DNA from: Gavia stellata
Lineage: Eukaryota; Chordata; Aves; Gaviiformes; Gaviidae
Direction: 5' to 3'
NCBI RefSeq assembly: GCF_030936135.1
Contig: NC_082595.1
Coordinates: 75,922,135 to 75,986,134 of the forward strand
Length of the DNA: 64,000 nt
Shown here piece by piece: positions 12,051-27,200 of this stretch. The position numbers and the translations under genes are program-made. The number at the start of each line of letters is the position of its first letter. Positions within the stretch are counted from its first letter, which is position 1. Under the pieces are notes generated by a model, which was not told where the DNA came from, made no database searches, and worked only from the letters and a program-made list of their open reading frames with translations.

Positions 12051-15000
12051 AATCCCTTACAAAGCAAGGCTCCGACAAAATCTTCCAAGTTCCTCTGTCC
12101 TGAACACCAATGCAGGTAACTTACTTTGCTTTTCTGTCACAGTCTTCTCTTCCCAGCAAAGATAAGAAGCAAGAGCAGCAATGGGAACACTCTCTAACTC
12201 GAGGTGAACAATGTGCTGAAAGCCAGGATTTCTTTGAATCTTCACCTGTTCCTCCTAAAACCAAGTCTTTGTTCATATTTGCACTGCCCAGCATGCATCA
12301 TCACAGTTAGGAAGTGTCTTTACCTTTGCAGTGCTGGACCTCTGCTAAGTCTCAAGATCAGACTGAAAGAGATTTAGGCAGACACTCACCTTTGAGTCAG
12401 GTACCCAAGTCCTGCTCGAGACTCAAAACTCCTCCTTGTCTCATTACTGAGGTTCCTTATTGCCTGTGGGTACTTTCACCTGTAAAATTCATTGAAGCAC
12501 TACAGTGCCACCACTGCCCATGCCAACAGGCATCACTGGCTTGTCAGAAATGAGCACCTGGCTGCCTTTTACCCAAACCACTGTCAACTTTTAAACCCTG
12601 TCTCAGCAACTAAGTTCCTTGAAGGGCCCAGGCCACTAGATATGTCCAAATGGCACGTAGCAGAGGCGGCCACGGAAGTTTTGTTTTGCATTACAGCGCA
12701 ATAGCTAGCACATTCATCAGCGAAGTGAAACATGTAGGCTGCAGGCCTTCCTCTGCCTAAGGGGCAGGTTTTGGTCAGTGCTTCCTGGTGGATGGCTCAG
12801 GAGTCCCTCCACCACACGGCAGCTGCTGCAGTGCCCAGCACTCCTCAGGCACTGTGGAGGGGACATCACTGCCTTCTGCTGCACGGAACTGTGCATCCGT
12901 AAATCAGATCCCCATTGCATGAACATCCAAATGCCATGTGGATGACAAATCTTACCCCCATTAAGAATATTTCAAAGTATGATGCCACTCTGCAATAGCA
13001 ACATCAAGAGCTCTACCCCACAGAGTCACCGCACGCAACAAGCATTGTACAGACTCATGGTACGAAACAGCTTTCTGCCAAGCTGTAAGCAGACAAGACA
13101 AGGAATATAAAGAGCTAAGACTCACAGAAATATTTTATCCAAGACCACACAGGAAGCAAGTATCAACGCCAAGGAACTAATTCATATTTACTTAAATATA
13201 GTTACTTAATTGTATTTTACATTGGTTTTCAACAGCTATTAAAATAGGGAAAAAATTGAGACAGAGATACAGACAAAACACGTGACAAGCAGGCATTCAA
13301 AGACTACTTGCACTTACCACATAACATGCACGTTGGGTGGGTACAGAGACAAGCCAGAGATCTTTACAATACTGTAAGAGTCAAGACTAATGGGCTGATG
13401 CCGTTTAATCATTGACCTTTTCCTCGCGTTTATTAAGGGTTCAAAACAGTGGCACCACTCTTCCTCATTAAATTAGTCATCTCATTGCAAAAGCTGCCTG
13501 GATTTTAGCAATTCATCTGATTAGCGCTAGCATCTTGGATTTGCATCACTGTTTATCTGTGGATATTCTACCTGCCAAGGGAAGGAATTGAGGTGAGGAG
13601 TCAGATTTCTATCTCAGGTTTCATTTCAGCAACTCCCATGAAAGTGTATGGGCAGGCTGTACAAAGACTCCTGTTTCCATACAAGTGTACACCTCTATAT
13701 CCTACAAGTAATCACACCACATTGCCTGTTCATGCTTTATAGCCTTTAACTTGCAAGATTTATCTCTTAATTACTTTATGTGGAGCAGTGAGCAAACAAG
13801 GACATACTCTGCAAGCTCACGGACAGACAGGCTTTATGCCCTTGGCAGGTGGGCATGGATAACCGAGTTGTGAGGCGATATATGCATTGAGCAGGAAGGG
13901 AATGCTTTTGTATTAGCAGTTTATACTTATCTGAAGCAGGATGTGTCTTAGCCATGAGAGCATCTAAGATACAAATATGGTAAAAAGTAGTATTTGTTTT
14001 ATCCTTGCTGCTGAGAACTCATGCAAACTGAGGGAAACAGCAAGGCAATATGAGAGTGTAGACAACGGGAAGGAAGCAGCAAATAGTTTTCAGCTCTTAC
14101 TTGCCGTAACTGGCACCTGCAAGGATTAGCCTGTGATCCTTGCTGAGAAGCTCAGGAGTAAGCTAGGCTTCAGAGGTAGACTAGAACTCAAGTTTACTTC
14201 AACTGTTTAATTTTTAGTTTGATGCTTATCACCACTCATAGAATTAGTTATCTGTTTAGCATGAAACCACTATCAGATGCTTAAAGAAAGAATAGAAACC
14301 CATAACAGGGACCAAAATAGAGTGACAATTTGACCACTTACCTTCAGGCTAACTCACACCCTGCTCTGCACTGTGTTAGGGATTTAACCATTCCCTTCCT
14401 ACCCCGCTACACATTCAGCAGCAGGAGCTTAGAGTGCCTTCAACAAAGTCAGATGAGAAGCAGGTGTCTAACTCCTCCAGAACCATGAGGATAAACTTAC
14501 CTTGTTCCTCAGACGAGTGTCCTGAGAGCAGGAAGTTATGAAAGAGAACAGCATCCTTATATTTGTCAAGGTCTTAATTCTGGGTGTTGGCACACCAAGA
14601 CAGACTATAAGAGCAGAGCCTTCAAAACTTAAACTCCATTTAGTCTTTGAATTCCAACTATACATACAGCTGTTCAGGCTGAGTAATGCTATACCCACCC
14701 ATAAATAAAAGAACAAAGTCACCCTTCTGCAGTTAGGCTTTTCTTAGTGTTAGCTGCTAAGTAAAGGTTTTTTGGACCACAGTATTAGATTTAGAGGTTG
14801 TAAGTTTCCAAACCCATTTTTCAAACAAGAATTACTAAAGGGAACTTACTGAAGTGTTCTCATTTACCTTTCCACTCTCCATGCAATTGTGGTATCTCAA
14901 TATTAGCTGGCACAGCATTATACTATACATGTATCCAGTAACAGTGATTACAAACAGACATACTCTGGTACTTTCCCTAGAAATATGGGATAGCTCTCCC

Positions 15001-17497
15001 TGTCCCTGCAGATGACTGAGACACCACAACCTGTTTCATGTAATAACAATTAGATCAACAACAAAGTTAAGTTTATCATTCCAAGCTTGCCCTTACAAGG
15101 GAGATGCGCTGTTCCTACATGTGCCCCCTCACTGGGGTGAGTACGCGTTCTCTCCCCCCTACTTCAGCCCTCGTCCCAGACCAGGCTGAGGGGAGACAGG
15201 CTGGTATCAGGAGTAGATCCCACTCCTAGTCACTCTCCCTCTGTAATCCAGAGAATCACTGCTAACCTGAAACAAAGGAGGGCAAGTGTTGAACAGACAC
15301 AGGAACACCACAACCCAGAATAATTAATGTTCTTTTACAAGCACTTGCTCTGTCACAGCAGGATAGTCCTAACTGGCATATGAAGGTGGTGAGGGCTTAG
15401 AGTTTTGAAACACAGACATTAAGCAGAGGCCTGATAAAATTACAGAAATACTATTCTTCATTAAAGAACTTTTAAATTAACTATTTGAATAATTGTTTTG
15501 CTGCTTTGAATATAAGAATTAAGAACCAAGTTTCTCACCTATCAAGGGGTGCTTTTATTATATTAGCAAGCTCTGAAAGCCTCATTTAAAAACCAAAGCT
15601 ACTAAAGTTTGGGGAAAAATACAATACTTCGAGTTTCATGTATCATTTGAGATCAAAGTGCATGCTGTTCTTGTCTCTCATTCTTCAGGTCTTACAGGGC
15701 TAGAAAGTCAAAAACCTGATAAATCAATGGCAGGAAAGACAGCATTGAAATAAGGTCTTTCCTCCAATATTGCTATTGAGATAGGTATTTACAACTCACT
15801 ACCTCTTTTCTTTGCTATTAACTTCAGATCAAGACATTATGATAGTGCTATGAGTGATGCCAATAAAGCTACTGCTGCTCAGTGTGCAAGCATGGAAAAA
15901 GGTTATGTTGTGAGCTGAAGAATCGTGCCAAGTACAGCTGTCACTCTGCATCTGGATCACTGCAGAAATAGCCACGTCTTGCAGGGATAAAAGGTAACAC
16001 ATTTTCCTTAACTGAAGTTCTCAGTAAAGAGTGATTCCCCCATAAACACTAAGGGAAAGTAGAATACAGCATGCAGTACAATATGCTTATTCATATAGGA
16101 TAAGCTTACCTAGACAAAGAGGAGATAAAGGTATCTCAGCCCTGCTAATAGACATGGCAAAGGCAGTGGGAATTCCCCTTTTATAGGGTCAAACTGGAAG
16201 TTCAAGAACAATATACACATCCTCAGAACATTAAACACAACTACCCAGTATTTTGTAATGCTCAAAGTAATTTATAACAATTCTCTGGACTCCAGCCACA
16301 TCTTCCCAAGGCAGCAAGATGTGTTTGCTTAAGTAAGCCTCCAGCAGCAAGAATGACCAGTTTTCCCCCACACAGACAGCTGACCTAATCAACCTGCCAG
16401 ATGGCATACAGATGACAGAAATGCTATGAACATGCATTTCTACCACAGAGGCAGAAAGAATTTCCAGGCACTTAATTTACGCTCCAGTACTTGGATGCAT
16501 AAATCATACTTCTGCCAGGTAGTAAAACCTGGCAATTTAGACTACCTCCCTCCTCAGAAGCTTTATGGAGATTTCACAGGACTGTTACAGGTTCAGGTTA
16601 ACAGGCAACCAGTAGCACCATGCCACTCAGATTTTTTATCCTCTAAATCTTTCAAGAGTCATGGAAAAGAAAGCTACAGAAATCAACTGGTAGTAAGACA
16701 TCAGTGAAACCTAACGTTCCGAGATCAAAAAGAAAACAATGAAATCTTGTGAATCCAGGCAATCTGAAGAAAAAAATACTCAGAAGGGGAGGGGAAATGG
16801 ATATTTAAATATATGCTTACAATGAAAGACAAACCTACCTCAACTTAGGCCTTTGTGAAGCATTACATTATGACATCTCTTCCCAATGAGTTATCCAAAC
16901 TTAAACACGAAATACAAAAGCTATCACAAAGACTTTAAAATATTTCAAAAATATTCTGAAGCTAAGAAAACATGAACTCAGTAATCTAACATGCAGAAAT
17001 TGTCAAGGAAAACTTCCCTAGTGCTGACCTTCAACTTTTTCCATCACTGATCAAGGACTATGACATACTCTTTTAATTCATGCAGATAAACAAGGAAAGA
17101 GCCACTTTAATAATGAGGTTGGGATCTTTATATGCAGGACTATTATGGAGAGGCAAAACAGACTAATTCAAAATGCTTGATCAAGATGGATACCTTCTAA
17201 AACTTGGAGCTTGTCAGCTCTCTAAGGAGAGCATGGCAGCTGTCATGAAACTGAAGGCAAGATTCTTTCAATTTAAAACTATTAGATATCATTTTCATGT
17301 CTTTCAATGATTTAAGTAAATTTAGAATTCATACACTTGCACCAGAAATATAACTCAGTTAAAACAAAACCTGATCAATCCATTAACAATCATGTAAACA
17401 AAACCTGTCCTGTTACATTCAGTGCATTTTAAAGAGTGCTTAGTATTTCAGAAATACAAGTTAGTGATTTCTGACCATCATGAATCTTGATGGGATT
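12051..17497. other. Intergenic between the LINE remnant and the TTK 3' end
   Basis: AT-rich, with only short open frames (93 codons or fewer). A somewhat GC-richer patch at about 15100-15260 has no CpG-island character. No exon of BCKDHB, the expected downstream neighbour, was seen. Confidence 0.6.
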
Positions 17498-17563
17498 TTT
17501 ATTATTTTGAAATTTGAAAATCATATTGGATTTATACTAGCATTTTTAATAGAAAAAAGCCAT

Positions 17564-17569
17564 TTTATT
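17564..17569 (-). terminator. TTK: Candidate distal poly(A) signal AATAAA
   Basis: A canonical hexamer on the minus strand, about 600 bp beyond the stop codon. A second AATAAA lies at 17498-17503. The canonical sequence makes this pair the more likely main site. Confidence 0.5.
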
Positions 17570-18022
17570 CATATAACTCTTCAGAACAGTACTGATGCTT
17601 CCACCATGTCACTTCACCACATGAACAGATCAAAAACTGGGTGACATTTACATGTATCAACCAGTATTGTAACTGATCACTTATATAAACAGACTACTTA
17701 TTTCCTTAGTTATGATCAAAACTGGACACAAGAGGTATTTGTCGGCAAAGGACAGAACAGCATAATACTCTGTGTAATGTGGGAATATTTCAACAGGTAT
17801 TTGCATGTTTTTCATGTACACCAAATGGCATTTTAGGAACTTTTTTTGTTTCAGCTTCAGGGGGATAAAAGAGCTTGAAAATTCTCATACAAGTTTTTGT
17901 AGTCCAAACACTGTAGTTCTTTGTAAGTAACAAAAGACCATAATCACCACCTAGCCATTTTCATTCAAGTGGCATGCAAAGAGTGAAACAGCCCACAGTG
18001 AAAAGCATTCAATTAAATTCTT

Positions 18023-18028
18023 TTTAAT
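18023..18028 (-). terminator. TTK: Candidate proximal poly(A) signal ATTAAA
   Basis: Reverse complement of TTTAAT, 140 bp after the TTK stop codon. A G/T-richer stretch (CTGTGGGCTGTTTC) follows on the minus strand, which suits a cleavage site. Confidence 0.4.
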
Positions 18029-18167
18029 GATCTGCAAGCATTACCAGAAGACACAAAGAACATTTTAAAATGTGAACTTTATGCTGAGTGTCCTTATAAA
18101 AGCTAGCAGCACAAAATATTTTTTCAAACAGACCAGACATCTCTGTTGCATCCTGAACAGTAGTACA

Positions 18168-18257
18168 TCATTTTGTTGTCCATGATTTTTGACTCCCAAG
18201 TTTTGCAAATGCTGATACATCAAGACTTTTACCACTGCTGCACTGTTCATATAAAGT
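18168..18257 (-). CDS. TTK: TTK exon 22 coding part, residues 850-878 and stop
   Basis: The acceptor is AATTTTCAG. The exon encodes [12 protein letters not shown] and ends QKSWTTK before TGA. The TLYE start matches human TLYEHYSGG; the remainder diverges, as expected for the variable C-terminal tail. The 3' UTR continues to lower coordinates. Confidence 0.95.
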   Translation of the reverse strand, partial: TLYEQCSSGKSLDVSAFAKLGSQKSWTTK

Positions 18258-21200
18258 CTGAAAATTAATAAAAACACAGGTATTCAGGTGAACACAGTTG
18301 TATTACACATGATCTCAAACTATATAACAAACATTACCACTTGAAATAAGTCAACACATACTGAAATATTCCAAACTCCATACTAGAATTTCTCTCTCAA
18401 ATCAGAAAATAAAGACACACTTAAGACAGCATAGTTGTACCAGTTGTAATGCAATGTAGTGCCTAGAAGAAAATACACAGACTTAGCAGCATGAGTAAAG
18501 GTATAGATTACCAAGATTTAAAATCAAGTTTACTTCATTAATTGTCTCTGATGTGGAAACACCAGTGTAGAAGAGAGGTATTTGCATGCTCAGGGTGAGC
18601 ACGCTTTATATGAGATAGGAAAATCAGTGGCCGCAAACATAGCCACATTGCAATATTATTAAAAGTATAAACTCTTGTTCACCCCCGTATTTAAAAAAAA
18701 GTATCAGGTATGACTAGCAGTATAAGTGTAAATAAACAATTTTAGATTTACTTTATGCATACTGAATTTGCTTTCCTCCCCATGAAAGCAGCTCTGCATT
18801 CCATCTGAACTTACTACATATTTGACCACCATCACCTCTTCTGAGAGACAGGTGGAAAGAACTGAGTTGTTGAAGAGTTACCAAGCTTCTCTTTCAGGCA
18901 GTAAACAGAGAGGCTGGAATCATAATACCGCAACATACAGGGACTAATTTACACATAGCAATGCATTAACAGTTCAGCAACTTCCAGGAAGTAAGAAGAG
19001 TTGCAGTCCAAAAGCTTGCACACTTGACGGACTGATTCAGATTATTTCTCCATAATGATGGTTCTTAAATTAGAATACCTAGTACAGTTTTTGGGCAGCT
19101 TAAAAGCAATGCAGCACAGTAAGGACTGTTTCAGAGGGGAGATGCTGGGGTAGTGGGGGATTTGGAAATAAAGCTATACAGACATACTAGGAGGTGGAAA
19201 GGAAAGAAGCAGCTAAAAAAACAAAGATTACCATCATCCTTTCAACCCTTACTATTCAGAAGGATGTGGAGAGATTCTGCATGCTTGCAAACAAAAGAAC
19301 TACAAAGTGTAATGTTTTTCCAGCTATGGTTAAAGTTTTGATATATGTATCCTTTCAGCTTTCACTACCAAACATTCTAACCTTTGTTTGCATGCACATG
19401 TACTACCATCCAAAATAGAAAATAAAGTTTACTTACCCTAGCAGCTCTAGAAATAGAGTTGGGAGAATTCAAGTCAACTAGCTGGCCAAGGATACGTTTC
19501 ATTTCCTCTGTTGTTCCTTTGGCATTTGGAACACCTGCAGTTAATTTGCAATTATGCTAAAGTTGTATACAACCATGTATAAGTTACCAGTGCAGTTAGT
19601 AAGAGGTGTACAAAAAGTCAGTTTTGAGATGAAGAGTTTAAGAATTAAAATACAGAAGTCTTTTCTGAAACATACATAGGCACCAAACAAAATAGATTGT
19701 TACACCAGCAAGTGGAAAGTACATATGAGTAAAGCATTTTGTTTTCTTAAACAGAATTATTAATACTATTTAATAAAAATGTTTTTTAAAATAAGTGTAC
19801 CTGCTTGACAATGACTTTGAATTTGGACATAGGGATGTATCAGCAACTCCGAAACAGATATTCTTTGTTTAGGATTTCTTATTAAACAGCGCTGCAAATG
19901 AAAAAAAGAGTAAGAATGCTTTCTCTATAAATTAAGAATTTTCCTAAGAATTAACAGTGAGGATATTTAAAGACCCTATAGACACATGTCAGAACTTCTT
20001 ACTGCCAAGCTACATCCTCAGAAAGACTCAGCTCAAAAGACAACAACAGATTAACCTGATTGCCTTCATTAGCAATTATCCTCAGAGTAAAGTTTGGTAT
20101 CCTGTTTTACTCAAGTAACAATGTCGAAAGAGGTGAAGACCAGAACCTACAATATCCTTTTATTCTGAATGACACAAAATGACACTGAGATTTGAAAGTT
20201 AAGGGAATAGGTGTTTCTGGATTTCAGTTTGTTACCTGCTGAGCAACACAATTAGGGCTCGAGTAAAAGCATAGGCCAAGTTTCAAAAGCAGTCAAATAT
20301 GCAGGGTGAGTGAAAGGAACGGCAAGTACAAAAGCTACTGTATTTACTTTGGGTTGTTCAGCCAAACGAGTGAGGCCAGACTGCTTTAAGTGTTAACTTG
20401 TTTATTTGCTACTGAGCTGAAAATAGACTTTTACTATGGAAACTAATGAAGCTAGAGCTACTTCATGTCTTCTTTTGGAATAAGGCCTCTTACTACAAGT
20501 AGCAGTGAGCATTTATTTGCTAAAAAAGTTTCTCAAGCACAACTCATTCAGTTTCGGAAAATACGCTTTAAATAAAGAAGTTGCCATTATTTGAATAAAA
20601 ATTAATCTCAAGGGACAGTTACCTTTAGCACATCTTGAAGATCCTTCTCAGCAATATCTGGAAATTCTATTTCATAACTAGGATCAACGATAGCATGCAG
20701 TTTATTAATTGGATTTGTTATATGTTGAAATGGAGTCCTTCCATATGTCATACAGTACAGAATGCATCCCAATGACCACACATCACTTTTGGGGCTTATC
20801 TAATACAAAAAAAAAGATTACTCCTCACTTAAGGAATTGTCCCTTCAGTCAATTTATCATATAACAACTGTACAGTCATTTCACTTAACAGTATATCTAT
20901 TTTACAGCCTGCCATTATCTACTAAGACAGTGATGTGGCTTCATTCAGTAATATTCCAGAAGAAAGCTATTTTTATTAATTATCTTTGAAAATCAACTTA
21001 CTTGAACAACTAACTTAAAGTAAAATTAAAGTTAGTCCTTAACAAGTTCAACAGCAGGATTCTAATTTTGGATTTATGAGTAAATACAAATAACCTTAAA
21101 TCTCTGCCCACCGTCATCATGGCATAATGGATTTCCTTGTGTTCTGGTTTCAGTGGAAGATTTTGAGAAAACTAAGTCTTAAGATATATGCCTGAATTAC

Positions 21201-24200
21201 TTTCTTACCATGAAGGGAATAGGAGAAAAAAAGATCACATTACCTTAGAACGAGACTTCCCATTTTCTCCATAGGAAGACATATCTTTTATTGCTTCGGG
21301 TGGCATATAATTCATTGTGCCAACCTAGCCATAAAAATGTAAAAATATTCCTTTAAGTAAAGCATGCACTTAATTTAACTCATTCGATAGAGTTAGATTT
21401 TTGTCTAAAAGCACTGAAATGCATCTTGAAAATTTGTTTCTATTAAGGCTGAAGGCCATTATTATTCCGTTAATAAAAACATCTAAAAAATCATATAAAT
21501 ATTTATATATACTTATAAAACCATTCCACATAAAATTTCAGTATTCAGTGAGGTTACTACATTAATCAACATAATCAACAAGTACTATAGCACTTTACAT
21601 AATAGTGTACATCAGTTTTTCAGAGGTATTTCACCTGAGAATCTTTAATGATGCTTGTCACATCTGGCTGCATTTGGTTCGCAATGCCAAAGTCAATTAG
21701 TTTTAACATTCCATCAACTATCAGAAAGTTTGCTGGTTTCAAATCACTGTGAATAATGCCTGCAAAATAGAGTTTAAAGTCAATCCAGGTTTAGTCAATT
21801 GAAGCTATTACTGAAATATGGGGGTTTTATTGCTCAATTCCCATAACCCTTGCACAGAGAGAAGGTACAGATCAGCTTTACCTGGCAAAAACCAAATTAT
21901 TCTTTGCAGATTTGATAAAAGTGTTTCTATTTGTTTTTAAAGAGTTAAGACTTGCATGAGTTTATAATCTGAATTATTACTTATTCAAATCTGCAGACAC
22001 CCCAAAATAGCTCCAAGAGACTTGAGTTGCACAGTTTCAGTTAGCGATAGGCCCTCTAGCTGTATGTGCACACTGCCATACTGAACTGCTGTTCTGGATC
22101 ATTTCAATGGCCTGTCCACTCCTATAGCTTTCTCTTAAATAATTAGCTAAGCAGGTACTTGAAAGATTTTTATTGCTTAGTCTGATGTTTTCTGCTTCCT
22201 AATCTCAAAGGTACTATTCACTGAGGATTACACGACTGACCTCTCACAAACCCTACTTACACAATTTATTATGAATTTTGGTTATTATCCATATGATCAG
22301 CCAACCCATCTTTATATTTTGCAAAATTGTTTCAAGGACACATAGTATGTAGCCTGCGTTTTAGTAGATTTTGCTGTCTTCCTATATTATTCAATGTTCT
22401 AGCATTCTTGTGCTGTGCAGAGGCGATGCTCTCTGCTATACGTAGAGGTCTCAACTTTTTTTTTTTCTTAAATAGTAAAAGGATCCAAATCTGCTCTCTC
22501 CTTTATGTTATACAGCCAAACAGAATACAGATGCATGCACCTCAATTACATAGGTAAAGATGAAAGGAAGGCCTGAAAAACTATGAAAAAAGCTGAAACA
22601 CTATATCAAAGCAAAGATGACAGAGCTGTTTAAAAGCTGTCATTAATGTCAAAGCTTCTCTGGAGAGGGTAAGTGGCTGAAATTTGAGTCTAATGCAGAA
22701 CAAGCAGTATTGGGTGTATACAATATAGTCTAATACAGAAAAGATTATTTTCTGGCTGTTGCAAGGAAATAGAAAATGTTATACAACAGTGATACTTGGA
22801 GATCCCTTTGAGTTAGTGAAGTCTACCTCTGCATCAAGATTTAGTCCTCTCTTTTGTTTCACTGAAACTTTTTTCACAATAAATACCCATCTTTGAAGAT
22901 CACTAGGCTTACACTAAAACGAAGAGCTGTACCAGCTCCAAAATTTAAAACACATTCATATTATTTCTGCCATATAACCTATACAAATACCTAGAATTAT
23001 TTAAGAATACCATATTCATGGATTGTGTGAACAGCTTCCAGCATATTTTTCCAATAGCTCTTCCGTTCCAGTGGATCAATGTTTTTTTTCTTTTTGAGCC
23101 AGCTATTGAGATCAATATTCCCACACTCCATTACCATGTAGATATGATGTTCAGTAATTTCACTAAAAATAAATAAATATACTTATGTTAAAATTTAAGG
23201 CAACTTCTTTATATCAGAAGATACTTGTTTAATAAAATTAGTGTTTACTCACTAGCCATAAAGGCGGATGATCTTATCACTATGTTGCTGCAGTTTACTC
23301 AAATGAGCAATTTCATTCTTATAGCTCTCAACAGTCTGTTGATCAGCTTCCTCTAGATTCACATATTTGACAGCATACAGCTGCTTCTTTTCATTCAGTA
23401 CTTGAAACACCTGCAAAACAGTATCAGTTAATAACTTCATTAAATCCTAATTCTGATTTACTATGGTACTTCATCTCACCACAGACGGAATTTCAAAGAA
23501 AAAGTCTACCTTTTCAAAAGGAAGAAGCAACACTAAATTTACAAAGAAGTTCATACAATTCAGCATGAAGAAAAATTAAGAAAGAAGCCACCAGTTACAA
23601 CAGAAACAACTCTCTATCAGAAACCATCTTGGTACCACATTGTATTTCAGTAGATGTATTTGATCACAAGTCTGAACTGTTCCTAAAGATCAAGAACACA
23701 AAATAACACCTCCCACAGATATAAGGGTTTAACCTGCCACTGCACATCCATTTCATCACACCAAGATGATTTGGAGGTTAGACCACATAGCACATGAGAA
23801 AAGGCTGAGAGCACTGAGTCTGTTCAGTCTTAAAATGAGAAGGCTACAGGGAATCTTATTGCTGTCTTCAGCTATTTAAAGGGAAGGTATGGAAAATATA
23901 GACTCCTCTTGAACCATCAAAGTATGAGAGGCAACAGGCATAGTTAACAACAAGGGAAATTCCAATTAGGTATCAGGAAACTTTTCATCATCATGTAATC
24001 AAACAGGGGAACTGACTGTCCTGTCCAGAGAGGCTGTGAAGTCTTCATCCTTGGTGATACTCAAAACTTGACTGCAAGGGACCATGAGCAACCTGCTCTA
24101 TTTTGGCCTTGCTTTAAGCAGACCATTGGACCAAGTGACATGCAGAGGCCCCTTCCATCATACATGATTCTGTTAATACAGAGAGTAAGTTATGCAAATT

Positions 24201-27200
24201 TTAAAACCAATTTCCCATCTCTTATGATACACCCAGACTGTTTCTTCTATCACTAGAAAACATAGCTTGATCGCTCAGTACCACTTTGGTTCTGTCAGTT
24301 CCTGCATATGCAAACATGAAACCAAAATAAGTAGGCACAAAGGCTCATAAGTATGTCAAGTCTAAATAAATGATTAAATAAATGTGTTTAAAATTGTTCA
24401 AAAATCCCTGTATGTCTGGATTTCAAGAAGTTCTACTCCTATTTTCCGTGACTATTTACTGGATTGTAAGATAGCTGAAAACCAATAAAGTATACATGCT
24501 GCTGACAATACTTGCCACTTTCAAGATGGCACCTCCGCACTACTCAGTTTTGCATAAGAGGAAGCCTATTTTAAGTGAGCATGGTAATTGCAACATGAGA
24601 GCTTGAATATATTCCATTCAATTAAGCTACCGATGAAACGACAACTATCAAATATTTTTAATTAAAAAAATTGAAAAGCTATAAAACAAGGTCAATCTTA
24701 AGTACTACCTCAGGCACTTAAAGCCAGTTTGGGAAGATCCATGCATTTAAAACAAAACAAGAGGATTTAGTGGACTGAACTTAAGGATAACATTAGAGAT
24801 ACTCAGTTCTAAAACTATCTCTAACTAAGCTTTCTGGGCAATTTTTGGCAAGTCAAAAGGATACTTTAAAAAAAGTTTTAAATAGAAATGCTATCATTTA
24901 ACTTAAGCATCCAATTTATATTTCACTGCATGCCTCAGATTAACTGAAAGTAACTATTTCACTTTCCATGTGCTGCAGACTGTAAGTACTACATAGGCTG
25001 TTAGTAGGGATTAACCAGAGTGTGCATGTATCAGATTTCCCTTACACAAATTCTTAGGCTGTTCCTGTGACTAGTTAAGACAGTCTTCACAGACAGAAGC
25101 ATATAGGTGAAGTGGTGTGCAAGACAGAAGAAAGCAGAGAAATCTAATTCACACAAAACTTGTTTTTGTTATAATTTTGTTATAATTCTTTACCTTCTGA
25201 ACAAGAGATTTTGCCAAAACTGTTTCTCAAGCTCCTATGACCCCAATTTTCCATGTAAAAAGCAGCTCACTCACTTCAGTCATACTTATATTCCACTTCT
25301 CACACAAGTTACAGAAGACTTCAGTAATAAGGAATGGTCTGTCCACTTCAGGAACTTTCAATCAACCTTACAAGCCACACATTCCCCAACAATGTAATCA
25401 CACTGCCCTAAACAATAGCCTCTCAAATTAAGATTTACAGTAGTACTGCAGCACACCTCTTATAACAGAAGAGCTGGTTTTATTAGGAATTTTAATACTC
25501 ACTCCACCATAGAAATTGTTACCTTCAAAGAGCATACACAATCTACCTTCAGGCCTTCATGCAGAAACCAAAAGGAAGTAGGCCCCCCCATTGTTTACTG
25601 ATTTAAGTGATATTTTTAGATGCTCATGAGTTGGGCGATCACTTTTTCTTATTTCTGTAACTTCTGTTCAGTGTTCTGACCACATCTGTTCAGAATTTCT
25701 GTTCACTGTTTATTCTTTATGTCAACACACACGCCCTTTATCTACCCACTGTTTTTACTTTATTTTTCACTAAAAAGAACAGTACTGTGCTTAACATCCT
25801 GTAATAATTAATGTCTTATTATGAAAATAATGCCTCAATTCAGTTACTACTGCTGGCTATCTGAAGACTCAGATAAAACTGTATTGTACAAAAATCTATC
25901 TGTGCACTATATTTCTTCTGCATCCATGAGGGATATAGTCTAAGCATAGCATTAAAATAACAAATTTCTAGATTCTCTGGGTCACTGAAACACTTCATAC
26001 ATGTTAATATTAGGCACTCCTTATTAGATGACTTCAACATGTATGTTTACAATACAACTACTACTGTGTAAATGAGTGACTGTCTAAAAGACAGTCTTAC
26101 AAAAAAGCATCTTACCTTACTTGAGCCTCCACTACCTATTTGCTTTAATATTGTATAAACTCTTCCTTTGATGGCAAGACATTCATGTGAAGGTATAGAA
26201 GCTGGAACCTGTGTACATACAGAAAAAGTTAAGAAAATAACTATTGGTATACATGCAGCAGAACATGGTAGAAGTCTACTTTTTATTAAGCTAATATGCT
26301 TTAAGTTGTCTTGGTCTTTCTGAACAAGATAAAGTGTGATGAAGCTAGATTACAAAGATGTTTCACTTGAAAGCTAAAGATCCACATAGCAAAAGTATTT
26401 GTATAATAATCATCACTTGGCATGTAACATCATTGAACTCTTACAAAAAGGTACCAACGCTCTTCATATTGGAAATCAAGAACAGGGCATTCTTTAATAA
26501 GGCTTCTGAGCTCATTAGAGACACTTCCCTCTTTACAGATAATGCTGGAAACTAGACTATTAAGAGACTTTCAGTCACAGTATGCAACTAACTTAGAGCT
26601 GTACTCAAATCACCCACTATTTTATTTGAAGCTAACTACTAGCTAGCAGACTTCAGTGCTGTGAAACTGAAACAGCCTGTATTGCCCATACCTGCTACAT
26701 CAAGCTGTAGAATAGCCACAAATTTTAAATATTAAACCTGTGGTAGGAAGCTTAAACCTATGCCCCAATGCTATCTACAGTTGGGAAGACTCCTACCTTA
26801 ATGTGCAACCCATCTAAGGTAATGCATTTTTACATGATTTCAGGCCACTACAAATGCATTAAAATTTGTGAAATCTAAACAAAATGGAGAAGGAATGTAA
26901 TTCTTCATTCTTTTACCTCCCTCAGACTCTTATGGTTTCTAACATGCACTGCTTCTCTTTCTGGATACTCCACTGTAGTGGGTAATACCACTATAAAAGC
27001 AAAGCAGAACAAAAATAGTGACTCTAGTTCTTGCCTCTGTCGTGAAGTAGGACCTGAAAAGGCTTAGATTTCAGACATAAAGGCTTGAGGATTTTGACAC
27101 AACTAAACTGATTTTTCAAGAGCTGACTTATTTAACCTGAATTCAGACATACATATGAAGAAACACTTATTTTGAGAATAAGCAATACAGACTACTTTCC

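Larger units (their letters stand above)
17498..18167 (-). other. TTK: TTK 3' UTR (approximate extent)
   Basis: AT-rich sequence follows the stop codon on the minus strand. Three candidate poly(A) hexamers occur: ATTAAA at 18023-18028, AATAAA at 17564-17569 and AATAAA at 17498-17503. The most distal is used here as the approximate limit, giving at most about 0.7 kb. Which site is used cannot be decided from sequence alone. Confidence 0.5.

Noticed and set aside
12110..12704. Overlapping plus-strand frames of 66-79 codons
   Set aside because: No similarity, no shared frame across them and no splice support; treated as chance frames.
1..17497. Searched for BCKDHB exons expected downstream of TTK by human synteny
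   Set aside because: No transketolase-type motif or second CpG island is visible; the gene would lie beyond the window's left edge.
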